Part shown: one piece after another, positions 44,271 to 51,873 of the stretch
How the letters are laid out: each line of letters opens with the position of its first letter
Position numbering within the stretch: position 1 is the first letter of the stretch
Translations under genes and position numbers: made by a program
NCBI RefSeq assembly: GCF_031979925.1
Contig: NZ_DALZFB010000006.1
Span: forward strand, 124,001 to 188,000
Source of the DNA: Pseudescherichia sp031979925
GTDB lineage: Bacteria > Pseudomonadota > Gammaproteobacteria > Enterobacterales > Enterobacteriaceae
Direction of reading: 5' to 3'
DNA length: 64,000 nt
Notes under the pieces: model-generated
The model's input: only the letters and a program-made list of their open reading frames with translations
Databases searched by the model: none
Told to the model about the DNA's origin: nothing

Positions 44271-44420
44271 CTAGCTATCGTCGTCTTCATCGAAATCAGC
44301 TTCTTCCAGTGCGTCCCTGAATGAAACCGCAACCACCTTACCGCCGAATGCCTCCATGTGAGCATGGACTGGAGGCTCCTTGCCATCTTCGAACTCAATA
44401 ACGAAAGTCATTTTAGACAT
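44271..44420 (-). CDS. 49-residue acidic phage protein
   Basis: MSKMTFVIEFEDGKEPPVHA, ending in a run of acidic residues (EEADFDEDDDS). Its ATG overlaps the upstream stop as TGATG. Similar acidic small proteins occur in lambdoid accessory regions; no function known. Confidence 0.65.
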   Translation of the reverse strand: MSKMTFVIEFEDGKEPPVHAHMEAFGGKVVAVSFRDALEEADFDEDDDS

Positions 44421-45496
44421 CACTCACTCTCCTGCTTCGGTGCTGCCGGTAGTCCAGGCATTTCCATCCAATGAGTCACGGTGCTGATATCTCTTCCTCT
44501 GGTATCATCACCCCACTTAAATTCGCCAGCGCACTCTTCGTACCACACATCCCCGTCCACACCGTAATCAGGATGATAGATGTATATAAGTTCCTGAGGA
44601 GCAGGCATACGCTCGCTGCACTTAACCCAATCATCCGGAATCTCCGGAGAGTTGCTTACTGGTTGCTTGATTTCAGCACCAGAGGCAGCGTCATCACTGG
44701 CCTGAATGATTGACTGTTGCTTGAGCATGGCGGCGCATTCATCAAAAGCCTGCTGCACTTCCTGCGGCATTCTCCCGTGATGTCTCTCCTCAATGATTTT
44801 GTGAAACTTGATGAAGCATTCAGGCACTACCGGCGCTGGCGGTGCGGGATTGTAGTGATTCCATTTATAGCCGCCATGCTGGCTATGCTCACCCCTAAGG
44901 CATGCATATAAATGCGATGAGTGAAACCCATACTTTTCTGCGTCAGCACCAGATTTGAAAATCAATGACGGTCCGCTGCCATCTACAGGAGCCGCTATAA
45001 GTGACTTAATATTATTACCAAGCTTATAGTAACCATGCACTACATTTTCGCTACGACTTACCCACTCCAGGTTGATGTATCTATTGTCAGTTTTATTTCC
45101 GTTAATATGGTTAACCTCATCCTTTCCATCCTGCTTATCCAGAAATGCTGTGGCAACCAATCTATGTATCGATGTTTGTACTCTCTGGCCATTGGCATAA
45201 AGGCTTGCTTTCACATAACCACTACCTATAAGAGAATTTGTGGAAAGGTATTTACCCGACCTGTTCGATTTCAATCTACCGAGGGATGAAACTGAATAAT
45301 TCCCATCCGTACCTTCAACATCTCTCCATTCTTCTCCTGACTCCTGCTTATCCCTCTCCCGGCGCTCCAGCAGTGACAGCAGGCGTGTAGTTAGTTGCTG
45401 CTGCGCCTCGCCATTCTGGATATCTGGCTCACCCGGCCCGCCGAAACCTGCAAAGAAGTCGGCAACTTCGCTTTCGATTAATTTGCTCAGTGTCAT
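44420..45496 (-). CDS. Ea22/DUF551-like protein with in-frame HNH homing-endonuclease module
   Basis: 358-residue chimera. Residues 1-54 and about 216-358 are a lambdoid Ea22/Ead accessory protein, ending in a DUF551-like domain (DDWVKCSERMPAP.., DISTVTHWMEMP). Residues about 55-215 are a homing endonuclease unit: NUMOD4-like EEWRDVEGTDGNYSVSSLGR, HNH core with His111 and NHINGNKTDN (129-138), and a NUMOD1-like end (SGADAEKYGFHSSHLYACLR). The inserted DNA (44852-45334) is visibly more AT-rich than its flanks. There is no in-frame ATG between codon 1 and 243, so the module seems to be translated only as part of the fusion. Confidence 0.85.
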   Translation of the reverse strand: MTLSKLIESEVADFFAGFGGPGEPDIQNGEAQQQLTTRLLSLLERRERDKQESGEEWRDVEGTDGNYSVSSLGRLKSNRSGKYLSTNSLIGSGYVKASLYANGQRVQTSIHRLVATAFLDKQDGKDEVNHINGNKTDNRYINLEWVSRSENVVHGYYKLGNNIKSLIAAPVDGSGPSLIFKSGADAEKYGFHSSHLYACLRGEHSQHGGYKWNHYNPAPPAPVVPECFIKFHKIIEERHHGRMPQEVQQAFDECAAMLKQQSIIQASDDAASGAEIKQPVSNSPEIPDDWVKCSERMPAPQELIYIYHPDYGVDGDVWYEECAGEFKWGDDTRGRDISTVTHWMEMPGLPAAPKQESE

Positions 45497-45915
45497 GGGT
45501 TAGTCTCCGCCTGATATTGCTCGAACCAGAAAACCACTGGCTTCTCTACCACCTCGATAAGCCCGAAACGCTCAGCCGTGCGGAAGTTGACGCTGTACAA
45601 CCTCGCGCGCTTTGTCTGCTCTGCTATTTGCTCTCTAAAAGACTCCAGGGTGAAAGTAGCCTTGAAGAGATTGCAAGGTGCGCATGCTGGGAATAGGTTT
45701 CCGATAACGTCATTCTCGGGACGCCAGTGTTCGCCTGTTGCTACTGTCCGGCGTGTTCCATCCTGGCGGCGAGGACCAAACTCCCATTTCCGTAATGCAG
45801 CCTCGACATGATCCGCATGCCAACCCTTTTCAGGAAGATCACATCCGCAATAGGCGCAGCGGCCGCCAAACTTCAGCCGCAAATCAGCACGTTGTTTTTT
45901 AGTGAGCGCCATCAT
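45493..45915 (-). CDS. HNH endonuclease domain protein
   Basis: 140 residues (or 139 from the second ATG). CAYCGCDLP and NLFPACAPCN form a zinc-binding pair around the HNH motif WHADHVEA. Stand-alone HNH proteins like this are frequent in lambdoid early regions. It overlaps both neighbours by about 4 bp. Confidence 0.85.
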   Translation of the reverse strand: MMALTKKQRADLRLKFGGRCAYCGCDLPEKGWHADHVEAALRKWEFGPRRQDGTRRTVATGEHWRPENDVIGNLFPACAPCNLFKATFTLESFREQIAEQTKRARLYSVNFRTAERFGLIEVVEKPVVFWFEQYQAETNP

Positions 45916-46301
45916 TCCCCCTCAATCTTCAGGCTGATGCCGGAGGCGTCGCAATACTCGGCTAGCGTATCAATAGCGATCATGCGACCGGGTGCGTGGC
46001 GCAATCCTGACAGGACATGAATTACGTCGGCTTCGTTAATGGTGAGTACCCGCGCCTTATCAGCATCACGCTCTGCCAGCAGTTCGAGGATGGTCGCAGG
46101 GTTGGCTGCGGCGATGAATTTAGCGTTAGCCCGCGCATTTTTCTGCCCATCGAAACCAGGCCACTTAATGATGTCCCCACAGCGGTTATCAATAGCCGTG
46201 TGAACAGAATAAGTTTTTGAGCTCGCGTCAGTGAAGGCGCACCATTCACCTGACGTAGCCTTCTCAGCCGCCTGTTTCAGCGCTGCGTATTTGTCGCTCA
46301 T
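45912..46301 (-). CDS. Ea22/Ead-like phage protein
   Basis: 129 residues, MSDKYAALKQAAEKATSGEW. The block KNARANAKFIAAANPATILE is the recurrent Ead-type motif (NA-x-FIAAANP), also seen here in 53605-53904 as MRLIAAAPELLEAL. Role in lambdoid phages unknown. Overlaps both neighbours. Confidence 0.75.
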   Translation of the reverse strand: MSDKYAALKQAAEKATSGEWCAFTDASSKTYSVHTAIDNRCGDIIKWPGFDGQKNARANAKFIAAANPATILELLAERDADKARVLTINEADVIHVLSGLRHAPGRMIAIDTLAEYCDASGISLKIEGE

Positions 46302-46705
46302 ACAGCCTCTCCGTTGCGCAGCTTCTCGGCGAACTTTTTCGCCTCTTTCTGAATGAATAGTTTTTCACTGAAATTGTGATACTGTCCAAACGCATCCACA
46401 CCCTTAGCCATCTGCTCGCGCTGCCAGGCGTCGGTAGCCGGTGTTTTGATGCCATCTCCAAGTTTTGTATAGGCGCTCAGCATTGCCAGCTCTGGAACGT
46501 CGTCAGCGCCAGACTGATACGCGTCCAGTGCTTCCATCATCAGCTTACTGAACGGTGCAGGCTCAGCCTTTTTCAGCGTCGCATTCTCCGTCGCCAGCTG
46601 ATCACGCTCAGCCTGTAATGCGATATAGTCTTCATACTTCACATAGCGCCCGCCACTTTCCAGAGTGCCGTAATCCTCGAAATCGTATCGATCTACGTTG
46701 CTCAT
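46298..46705 (-). CDS. Phage accessory protein, unknown function
   Basis: 135 residues with an N-terminal coiled-coil-like piece (YIALQAERDQLATENATLKK) and a helical remainder. ATGA overlaps on both sides. Resembles Ea22-type accessory proteins in layout; no function known. Confidence 0.65.
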   Translation of the reverse strand: MSNVDRYDFEDYGTLESGGRYVKYEDYIALQAERDQLATENATLKKAEPAPFSKLMMEALDAYQSGADDVPELAMLSAYTKLGDGIKTPATDAWQREQMAKGVDAFGQYHNFSEKLFIQKEAKKFAEKLRNGEAV

Positions 46706-46890
46706 GCTTCCCCCTTGCTAATCTGCTCAATGCCTGCTGCTGTTACGTACCACTGACGAGTGTCGTAGGAGTAATTGAGCAGGCCTAGTTTGTTTAAGTT
46801 GTTTGCTGTGACGTTTAGTGAGTTGCGCTCTACTGCGCCTTTGTGGATGGAGATGAGGAAATCGCGTTGAGGCTTGGTTAGTTTGCTCAT
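46702..46890 (-). CDS. Small winged-helix-like phage protein
   Basis: 62 residues, MSKLTKPQRDFLISIHKGAV; the spacing of helices and a terminal beta hairpin (YDTRQWYVTAAG) suggest a winged helix. Could be a DNA-binding regulator; unproven. Confidence 0.6.
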   Translation of the reverse strand: MSKLTKPQRDFLISIHKGAVERNSLNVTANNLNKLGLLNYSYDTRQWYVTAAGIEQISKGEA

Positions 46891-47186
46891 GCTCTCTTCA
46901 CTCCGAATGTCTTGACAAGTGCCGATTCCATACGCCCTACACAGGCGCGTATACGGGCTATCTCAGTCTCAGGGAACATGCTGACCGCCATCTGCTCCAG
47001 CGCGCCTTTGAGGGGCTTAGATTCGACCTTAGCGATACGGTCTCGGGCGAATGCCTTCAGTGCCTGCTTGATGCTGCGGCCTTCGATGCGGGCCATGGCG
47101 CGACATAGTTCAGCGTTGAGGATGGTTTCCGGAAATTCTGGATATTCCTGCTCAATGATTTCACGGGTGTTGCGTGCTTCGTTCAT
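46887..47186 (-). CDS. Helical phage protein, unknown function
   Basis: 99 residues, MNEARNTREIIEQEYPEFPE, entirely helical in appearance and basic toward the end. Coupled by 4-bp overlaps with its neighbours, downstream of the replication genes. Not recognised. Confidence 0.65.
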   Translation of the reverse strand: MNEARNTREIIEQEYPEFPETILNAELCRAMARIEGRSIKQALKAFARDRIAKVESKPLKGALEQMAVSMFPETEIARIRACVGRMESALVKTFGVKRA

Positions 47187-47482
47187 GCTCTGTTCTCCCG
47201 GGCTGCCATGAGCAGGCTGTTAAACATCGCGTTGAGGTTTACTCCTTCTGCTTTTGGCTCTGGCTTTGTCCTGCCGTGTGGGGCCGTTTTATCAACGGCG
47301 ATGTAGCGGTACTGCTTCTCAAATCCTTCCCGGCGGACGCGCTGGGCGATAACGAGCTTGCTGAGAGTGCCGTTGACGGTTGATTTAATCAGGCCGGTAC
47401 CAGCGATGATGTCGGTTGAGTGGCGGCCTGGATGCTCGCCGATGTAGCTAATGATTTGCTGAAGGTAGGAAATTCGTTTCAT
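47183..47482 (-). CDS. Winged-helix DNA-binding phage protein
   Basis: 99 residues; the first 55 read as a winged helix (ISYIGEHPGRHSTDIIAGTG then IKSTVNGTLSKLVIAQRVRR). The rest is probably disordered. It directly abuts the helicase stop. A transcriptional or replication accessory role is possible. Confidence 0.65.
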   Translation of the reverse strand: MKRISYLQQIISYIGEHPGRHSTDIIAGTGLIKSTVNGTLSKLVIAQRVRREGFEKQYRYIAVDKTAPHGRTKPEPKAEGVNLNAMFNSLLMAARENRA

Positions 47483-48829
47483 TTAGCCTCTCCAGTTGGA
47501 GGAATTGGATTTAGCAGCCTGTCGCTCGTTCTCTGCAAAGCGGTTGGCTGCATCCTGCTGATCGATGTTCACGAAGTGGCCGTTGCGCCATTCCATGTAG
47601 AAGGTCTTTGGCTGGCCTGAGCGGTATTTGCCAACGATGATTTCGGCTATCCCTTTCATGTCGCTGTTGTCGTGATAAACCTCGTCCCTATAGGGAAAGA
47701 TGATCACATCCGCATCCTGCTCGATAGCACCGGAGTCCTTCAGATCTGCAAGGTTTGGTCGCTTATCCGGACGCCCTTCTACGCCGCGGTTGAGCTGCGA
47801 CAGGAGGATGACTGGTATCTTGTTGCGCAGTGAGAACTGCTTCAGCTTCCCGGTAATATCCGCGATAGCCAGGTCATGCCGATCAGCCTTTGGCTTCTTC
47901 ATCAGGCCGAGGTAGTCAATGGCAACAAAGCTAAGGCCGCCGTCCATGTTCATGCGCTCAGCGTGCGATATAATCTCGTCAACGCTTAGCGTCTCATCCA
48001 GCACATGGTTTTCCTCATCCAGGAGTGTGCCGGTGGCTACAGTGAGCTTTGTGTACTGCTCCTGCGTCATACCTAGGGGGTTTCGGAGAGCGCCGACCGA
48101 TAAGCCAGCACGATCAGCGACGTGACGCTCAACGACCTGCGTTTCGGACATCTCCATCGATATCAGCAGACCTCGCCCCTTCTGCCGGCCGATTGAGTTA
48201 GCGATGTTGATTGCCAGCTCTGTCTTACCCATACCAGGGCGGCCAGCGATGACGATCAGGTCAGTTCGGTCAAATCCGCCGTACTCGGCATCCATGGGTT
48301 CGATGCCGGTTTTGAGGTACAGACCTGACTCCTCACCCTTCAGGCGCTCTTCCAGCACTTCCAGATAGTCGGGGATGAGGTCTGCGATTCGCCGCGGCAG
48401 CCTGTCGTTAGTTTCGAACTGCAAGCGCCCTACGATGCCTGTAGCCTCTGCGATGCGCTCGTTGATGTCGTGTGTGCCTGCCGCTGCGAGAATCTTTGCC
48501 GCGTTCTGCAAATCCTCGACGCCCTTTCGAATCATCCAGCACTGGCGGACACGCTTTGCCCATCCACGGATGTTTGCTGCGCTAATCGTCTTGGTAGCTA
48601 CGTCAAGAACTAAGTCCTTTGTCGCCGCCGGTACCGCCCCCTGCACCGTGAACATGTCGATTGGCTCGGCCTTGTTCAGCAGCGTGACGATTGCCTGGTA
48701 CATGCTGCGCAGGTGGAAGTTATCAAAAGCCACCGCGGGGAGCTTCCCGGCTATGTCTCGGCAGTCGATGTGGTCGCCCTTCATGATCATCGAACCGATG
48801 AGCTGGTATTCAAATTCGTAACTTTCCAT
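47483..48829 (-). CDS. Replicative DNA helicase, DnaB family (P22 gp12-like)
   Basis: Hexameric helicase that replaces host DnaB in P22-type replication. It has 448 residues, with a DnaB N-terminal domain, then a RecA-like core with Walker A GRPGMGKT at 196-203 and further DnaB motifs (VAIDYLGLM, VILLSQLNRGVE). Shares one base with the upstream initiator gene. No separate loader gene is visible, fitting a self-loading helicase. Confidence 0.95.
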   Translation of the reverse strand: MESYEFEYQLIGSMIMKGDHIDCRDIAGKLPAVAFDNFHLRSMYQAIVTLLNKAEPIDMFTVQGAVPAATKDLVLDVATKTISAANIRGWAKRVRQCWMIRKGVEDLQNAAKILAAAGTHDINERIAEATGIVGRLQFETNDRLPRRIADLIPDYLEVLEERLKGEESGLYLKTGIEPMDAEYGGFDRTDLIVIAGRPGMGKTELAINIANSIGRQKGRGLLISMEMSETQVVERHVADRAGLSVGALRNPLGMTQEQYTKLTVATGTLLDEENHVLDETLSVDEIISHAERMNMDGGLSFVAIDYLGLMKKPKADRHDLAIADITGKLKQFSLRNKIPVILLSQLNRGVEGRPDKRPNLADLKDSGAIEQDADVIIFPYRDEVYHDNSDMKGIAEIIVGKYRSGQPKTFYMEWRNGHFVNIDQQDAANRFAENERQAAKSNSSNWRG

Positions 48830-49716
48830 CAGGCCTCCTCCGCCAAAATCTGGTCAATCTTTTCCTGCCTGAGCGCGGTATCGATGCCGTACTTCTTGCC
48901 TGATGGATTGGCACCGCAGGCCCAGTCTGTAGGCTTGTAGCCAAACTCGATGTAACCGTTGATGAACGTGTCCACATCGCGGGGCTCTTTGCCAAGCTCT
49001 TTGCATTGCTTGATGTACGATGCCCACAGGCGGGATAAACCCTTCTCGACAGAGGTCGTCACGCTTAGCAGGGTTGGAAGTCCCAGCGCCTTGGCCTTGG
49101 TGTTCCATGTCTGCTTGAGTCGTTCACGGTCGAAATCAGGAAGTGCTGTCGATGGTTTTGGCTTTCTGGTGCGAGGCGGTTTTTGTTCAGTTGGTGCTTG
49201 AGATTTCTCATCAGCAACCAAACCCGCATCGTGGGTTTGGGTATTTGTTTTTATTGTCTTTTGAATAGTGTCTTTTGTGTCCCCCTGTTTTGAGGGATAC
49301 GACTCCCTCAATTTGAGGGATGTTTTCTCCCTCGTTTTAGGGGATATTCCCTCGTTTTGAGGGGTGCGCCATTCTGAGATGTTTTTGTTGGGGCCAAACA
49401 TGCCGCCCTGCTGCTTGATGAGACCCATCCGGACAAGCTCTAACTTGGCTTCATTGCACCGCTTGACAGGTAGTTTCGCTATCTCTGAGATCTGCGAGTC
49501 AGTGACTCTGTCCATCGGCTTATTCCAGCCATATGTCTTTCTCAGGATTGCCAGCAGAACCTTGAACTGACGCTTGGTCAGATCAGCCCCGGCGTACTCT
49601 TCAAGAAGCATGTTGGAAAGTCTGGCGTAACCGTCATCGAGGTCAGCCACTTTGCGCTCCACGACCTCCAGATGAGGCCTTAACAATGCGACGTTGTCAT
49701 AGGCTACGTTACTCAT
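48829..49716 (-). CDS. Replication initiator, O/gp18-like
   Basis: 295-residue origin-binding protein. The N-terminal winged-helix Phage_rep_O-like domain (YARLSNMLLEEYAGADLTKR, QFKVLLAILRKTYGWNKPMD) binds iterons; the middle (about 117-150) is encoded by the iterons; the C-terminal part (about 200-295) should contact the helicase. Pairing an O-like initiator with a DnaB helicase matches P22 genes 18 and 12. Confidence 0.9.
   Translation of the reverse strand: MSNVAYDNVALLRPHLEVVERKVADLDDGYARLSNMLLEEYAGADLTKRQFKVLLAILRKTYGWNKPMDRVTDSQISEIAKLPVKRCNEAKLELVRMGLIKQQGGMFGPNKNISEWRTPQNEGISPKTREKTSLKLRESYPSKQGDTKDTIQKTIKTNTQTHDAGLVADEKSQAPTEQKPPRTRKPKPSTALPDFDRERLKQTWNTKAKALGLPTLLSVTTSVEKGLSRLWASYIKQCKELGKEPRDVDTFINGYIEFGYKPTDWACGANPSGKKYGIDTALRQEKIDQILAEEA
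49279..49365 (-). other. Replication origin with four lambda-like iterons
   Basis: Four 20-bp palindromic iterons inside the initiator gene at 49279-49298, 49302-49321, 49326-49345 and 49346-49365. On the minus strand they read close to ATCCCTCAAAACGAGGGAAA, the lambda ori iteron, for example ATCCCCTAAAACGAGGGAGA. The spacing is short and irregular (0-4 bp). Confidence 0.9.
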
Positions 49717-49858
49717 GATCCGCTTCCTTCTTAGCTTTGCACTTGGTCAGGAGTTCTCGCAGCTTCGCGGCGGTTACCTGGCTTACATTTCGGAGGAAAC
49801 GAACACGGATGACGTTCTTATGAACTTCGTCCTGGTAAAAACGCTTTGGATTTGCCAT
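49709..49858 (-). CDS. 49-residue basic phage protein
   Basis: MANPKRFYQDEVHKNVIRVR, strongly basic. CAGGAG lies before ATG and the end overlaps the initiator start by 8 bp. Located between cII and the initiator gene; function unknown. Confidence 0.65.
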   Translation of the reverse strand: MANPKRFYQDEVHKNVIRVRFLRNVSQVTAAKLRELLTKCKAKKEADHE

Positions 49859-49879
49859 AATTAGCTCCTGATTGAGGTC

Positions 49880-50179
49880 TTAAAAATCAATCGTTATCTG
49901 TTCAGAACGCTCGGTTGCCGCCGGGCGTTTTTTCTTTGTGAGTAGCGCTGCTACTTCCTGCGCCAGTCTCGCCATATCGTCGTCAACCACTCCCCATTCC
50001 AGCACCGCAAGCAGCATCGCCACCTTCGGTAACATCGTCTCTTTCCAGCGGGTAATGCCTGACTTGTCCATGCCCATCGCCTTAGCAATGTTGGTAGCGC
50101 CGCGCATGGCGATCTGATTCAGTAACCAGGACTCTATTTTTCGCGCCTGGGTTTTGTTTCGTGTCGTTGTGGAATCCAT
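49880..50179 (-). CDS. cII: Transcriptional activator CII
   Basis: 99-residue regulator that promotes lysogeny by turning on repressor and integrase promoters. The helix-turn-helix (NIAKAMGMDKSGITRWK) and the segment MLLAVLEWGVVDDDMARLAQ are near-identical to lambda CII, as is the degradable C-terminus (KKRPAATERSEQI). First gene after nutR in the early-right operon after cro. Confidence 0.95.
   Translation of the reverse strand: MDSTTTRNKTQARKIESWLLNQIAMRGATNIAKAMGMDKSGITRWKETMLPKVAMLLAVLEWGVVDDDMARLAQEVAALLTKKKRPAATERSEQITIDF
50157..50170 (+). promoter_or_regulatory. Possible CII-binding repeat (pRE)
   Basis: TTTC-N6-TTGT on the plus strand over the start of cII is where lambda has TTGC-N6-TTGC for pRE. 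The match is weak; position is the main argument. Confidence 0.3.
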
Positions 50180-50275
50180 TTGTGATAATTCCTGTTAGTT
50201 AAGTTGGTTTAGTTAATATGCGTTTAGGCCTTGCCCAGTGCGGACAAAGCCATGAATTTTGACTTTTGTAGTGAT

Positions 50276-50306
50276 CGCTTTTTCAGCGAGAGATGTGTAA
50301 GAGCGG
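50276..50306 (-). promoter_or_regulatory. nutR site (boxA + boxB)
   Basis: Minus strand: CGCTCTTACACA (boxA, identical to lambda nutR boxA as I recall) at 50295-50306, then TCGCT-GAAAA-AGCGA (boxB hairpin) at 50276-50290, just after cro. Recognised by N and host Nus factors. Confidence 0.9.
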
Positions 50307-50312
50307 GTAGTG

Positions 50313-50498
50313 CTAGGCGACCTTGCGGTAAGACTGTTCCTGATACTTCAATGCACCGGCTGTAATAGCCTCCAGTCGGTACGCATCCTTTTCGGGGATG
50401 ACTTCTTTCCACTGCGAAACCGCTGCATCGCTGATCCGCAATGCTTGAGCTACTGCTCTTTGGCTCCCGAAGTGGGCAATGACTTCTTTCTTGTACAT
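50313..50498 (-). CDS. cro: Cro repressor, P22 type
   Basis: 61-residue early repressor that favours lytic growth. MYKKEVIAHFGSQRAVAQAL and ISDAAVSQWKEVIPEKDAYR are near-identical to P22 Cro, with a clear helix-turn-helix. ATG 50498 has AAAGGACG upstream; the open frame extends to 50540 but only this start gives the family length. Confidence 0.95.
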   Translation of the reverse strand: MYKKEVIAHFGSQRAVAQALRISDAAVSQWKEVIPEKDAYRLEAITAGALKYQEQSYRKVA

Positions 50499-50514
50499 GT
50501 CCACGTCCTTTCTC

Positions 50515-50577
50515 TTAAGCGTTCTTAAATTATTCAACAAAAGGAATCTTAAGTCAACAACTCTTAAGATGTCTTAA
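50515..50577. promoter_or_regulatory. Right operator OR with pR and repressor promoter
   Basis: Two perfect operators TTAAG-N4-CTTAA at 50515-50528 and 50564-50577, and one degenerate copy starting at 50549. pR reads on the minus strand: TTGACT (50552-50557), 17-bp spacer, AATAAT (50529-50534), overlapping the operators. The repressor gene starts 3 bp after the last operator with no ribosome binding site, so its pRM transcript is probably leaderless as in lambda. Confidence 0.88.
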
Positions 50578-50579
50578 CT

Positions 50580-51230
50580 ATGAAAAATGAAACTATCGGC
50601 ACGCGCATACGCAAGCGCAGAAAAGAATTGCGGTTGACACAGGTATCGCTAGGAACGAAAGTTGGGGTCAAAGGCGGTGCCATATCTCAATGGGAAGATG
50701 ACAAGACGAATCCAAAAGGAGACAACCTTCTTTCCCTGGCAAAAGCTTTGCAGTGCGCACCGGAGTACATCCTGTACGGTGAAGACTCGCCGTCAAATGT
50801 AGAGCCAGCTGCTGCCGATACAAAGCTTGTCCCTATCCTGAGCTATGTTCAGGCTGGGGAATGGACCGCTGAATCGACCATAAGGGATTTGGAGGGGAAC
50901 ATCGAGTACTTGCAGACTAACCTGGAACTTTCAGACGCTGCTTTCACGCTGATCATCAAAGGCCGCTCTATGGAGCCTGATTTCAGCGAGGGTGATGCGG
51001 TCGTTATCGACCCTAACGTCTACCCATTGCCTGGTGATTTCGTTGTAGCGAAAAATGGTGAAGAGGAAGCTCTCTTTAAGAAATACCGGCCCAGAGGCAT
51101 CATTGACGGGCAGGAAGTGTTTGAACTTGTTCCATTAAATGATGACTACCCTACCCTCCGATCTGACTCTGTTCCTATCCGCATTGTTGGAACAATGATG
51201 GAGCACAGGAAGTACCGCCGCAGGCGTTAA
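50580..51230 (+). CDS. Lysogeny repressor, P22 C2-like
   Basis: 216 residues, the same length as P22 C2. N-terminal helix-turn-helix (RKELRLTQVSLGTKVGV, KGGAISQWED), a linker with the self-cleavage pair Ala92-Gly93, and a C-terminal S24 LexA-like domain with catalytic Ser130 (GRSMEPDF) and Lys167 (LFKKYR). RecA-stimulated self-cleavage should induce the prophage. No Shine-Dalgarno precedes the ATG. Divergent from cro. Confidence 0.94.
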   Translation: MKNETIGTRIRKRRKELRLTQVSLGTKVGVKGGAISQWEDDKTNPKGDNLLSLAKALQCAPEYILYGEDSPSNVEPAAADTKLVPILSYVQAGEWTAESTIRDLEGNIEYLQTNLELSDAAFTLIIKGRSMEPDFSEGDAVVIDPNVYPLPGDFVVAKNGEEEALFKKYRPRGIIDGQEVFELVPLNDDYPTLRSDSVPIRIVGTMMEHRKYRRRR

Positions 51231-51248
51231 CCCCCTTCTTCTTAAATC

Positions 51249-51272
51249 AAACCCGCTTCCGCGGGTTTTTTA
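51249..51272 (+). terminator. Terminator after the repressor gene
   Basis: ACCCGC-TTCC-GCGGGT followed by TTTTTATT, 20 bp after the repressor stop. Confidence 0.88.
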
Positions 51273-51315
51273 TTGTCTTAGTTTTCAGAAACTTAAATTC
51301 TTCACGCCAATTAAT

Positions 51316-51367
51316 TTAAGATTTCTAAAGAAAAGCACTTGCACTACTTCTTAAGAACGCTTAAATT
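51316..51367 (+). promoter_or_regulatory. Left operator OL and promoter pL
   Basis: pL: TTGCAC (51339-51344), 17-bp spacer, TAAATT (51362-51367). A perfect operator TTAAG-AACG-CTTAA lies within it at 51351-51364, and a one-mismatch copy TTAAG-ATTT-CTAAA at 51316-51329. It drives the early-left operon starting with N. Confidence 0.87.
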
Positions 51368-51407
51368 AACCCCATCAGCAGGACGCACTACTCACTAGGA
51401 CGGTGGG

Positions 51408-51437
51408 GCTCTTAAAAATCTGGCGCTGAAAAAGCGC
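51408..51437 (+). promoter_or_regulatory. nutL site (boxA + boxB)
   Basis: GCTCTTAAAAA (boxA-like) at 51408-51418, then GCGCT-GAAAA-AGCGC (boxB) at 51423-51437. The GAAAA pentaloop is shared with nutR here and with lambda boxB-left, fitting the lambda-type N encoded about 100 bp downstream. Confidence 0.9.
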
Positions 51438-51541
51438 AGTGTTCAAAGCAGAAAGCTTTGGGTAGGTCAGATATGTGACCTGGCGGGTTAACGATGTGGT
51501 GCCGCCCTGACCTACACCAAAGCTAACTGACAGGAGGATGT

Positions 51542-51865
51542 ATGAACGCACAAGATCGTCGCCGTGACCGCCGCGCTGAGAAACAGGCAGAGTGGAAAGC
51601 TGCAAACCCCCTGTTAGTTGGGGTTAGCGCTAAGCCTGATAGCCGCCCGGTGCTGTCACTGAGTCGCAAGCCTAAATCACGCGTAGAAGCCGCTGTGAAC
51701 CCTATTGACCTCACGGTGCTGTCTGAGTACCGGGAGCAGCTGGAAAACCGCACCAGCACGATTGAGCGCAGAAATCACAAGGTCTGGTACAGCAAGCCGG
51801 GTGCCCGTGGAGTTACCTGTGTCGGCCGCCAGAAGCAAAAAGGCAAATCTATACCTCTCATCTGA
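51542..51865 (+). CDS. N: Early antitermination protein N, lambda type
   Basis: 107 residues, exactly the lambda N length. The arginine-rich RNA-binding motif MNAQDRRRDRRAEKQAEWKA and the segments NPLLVGVSAKP and VNPIDLTVLSEY are close to lambda N, as is the end GRQKQKGKSIPLI. It binds boxB and lets RNA polymerase pass early terminators. AGGAGG precedes the ATG. A lambda-type N beside a P22-type repressor and Cro shows mosaicism. Confidence 0.96.
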   Translation: MNAQDRRRDRRAEKQAEWKAANPLLVGVSAKPDSRPVLSLSRKPKSRVEAAVNPIDLTVLSEYREQLENRTSTIERRNHKVWYSKPGARGVTCVGRQKQKGKSIPLI

Positions 51866-51873
51866 GGCGACCC

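Noticed and set aside
44420..45496. Intein within the Ea22-like protein
   Set aside because: No Cys/Ser/Thr N-terminal splice residue, block F/G motif or terminal His-Asn at plausible junctions was seen; a plain domain insertion fits better.
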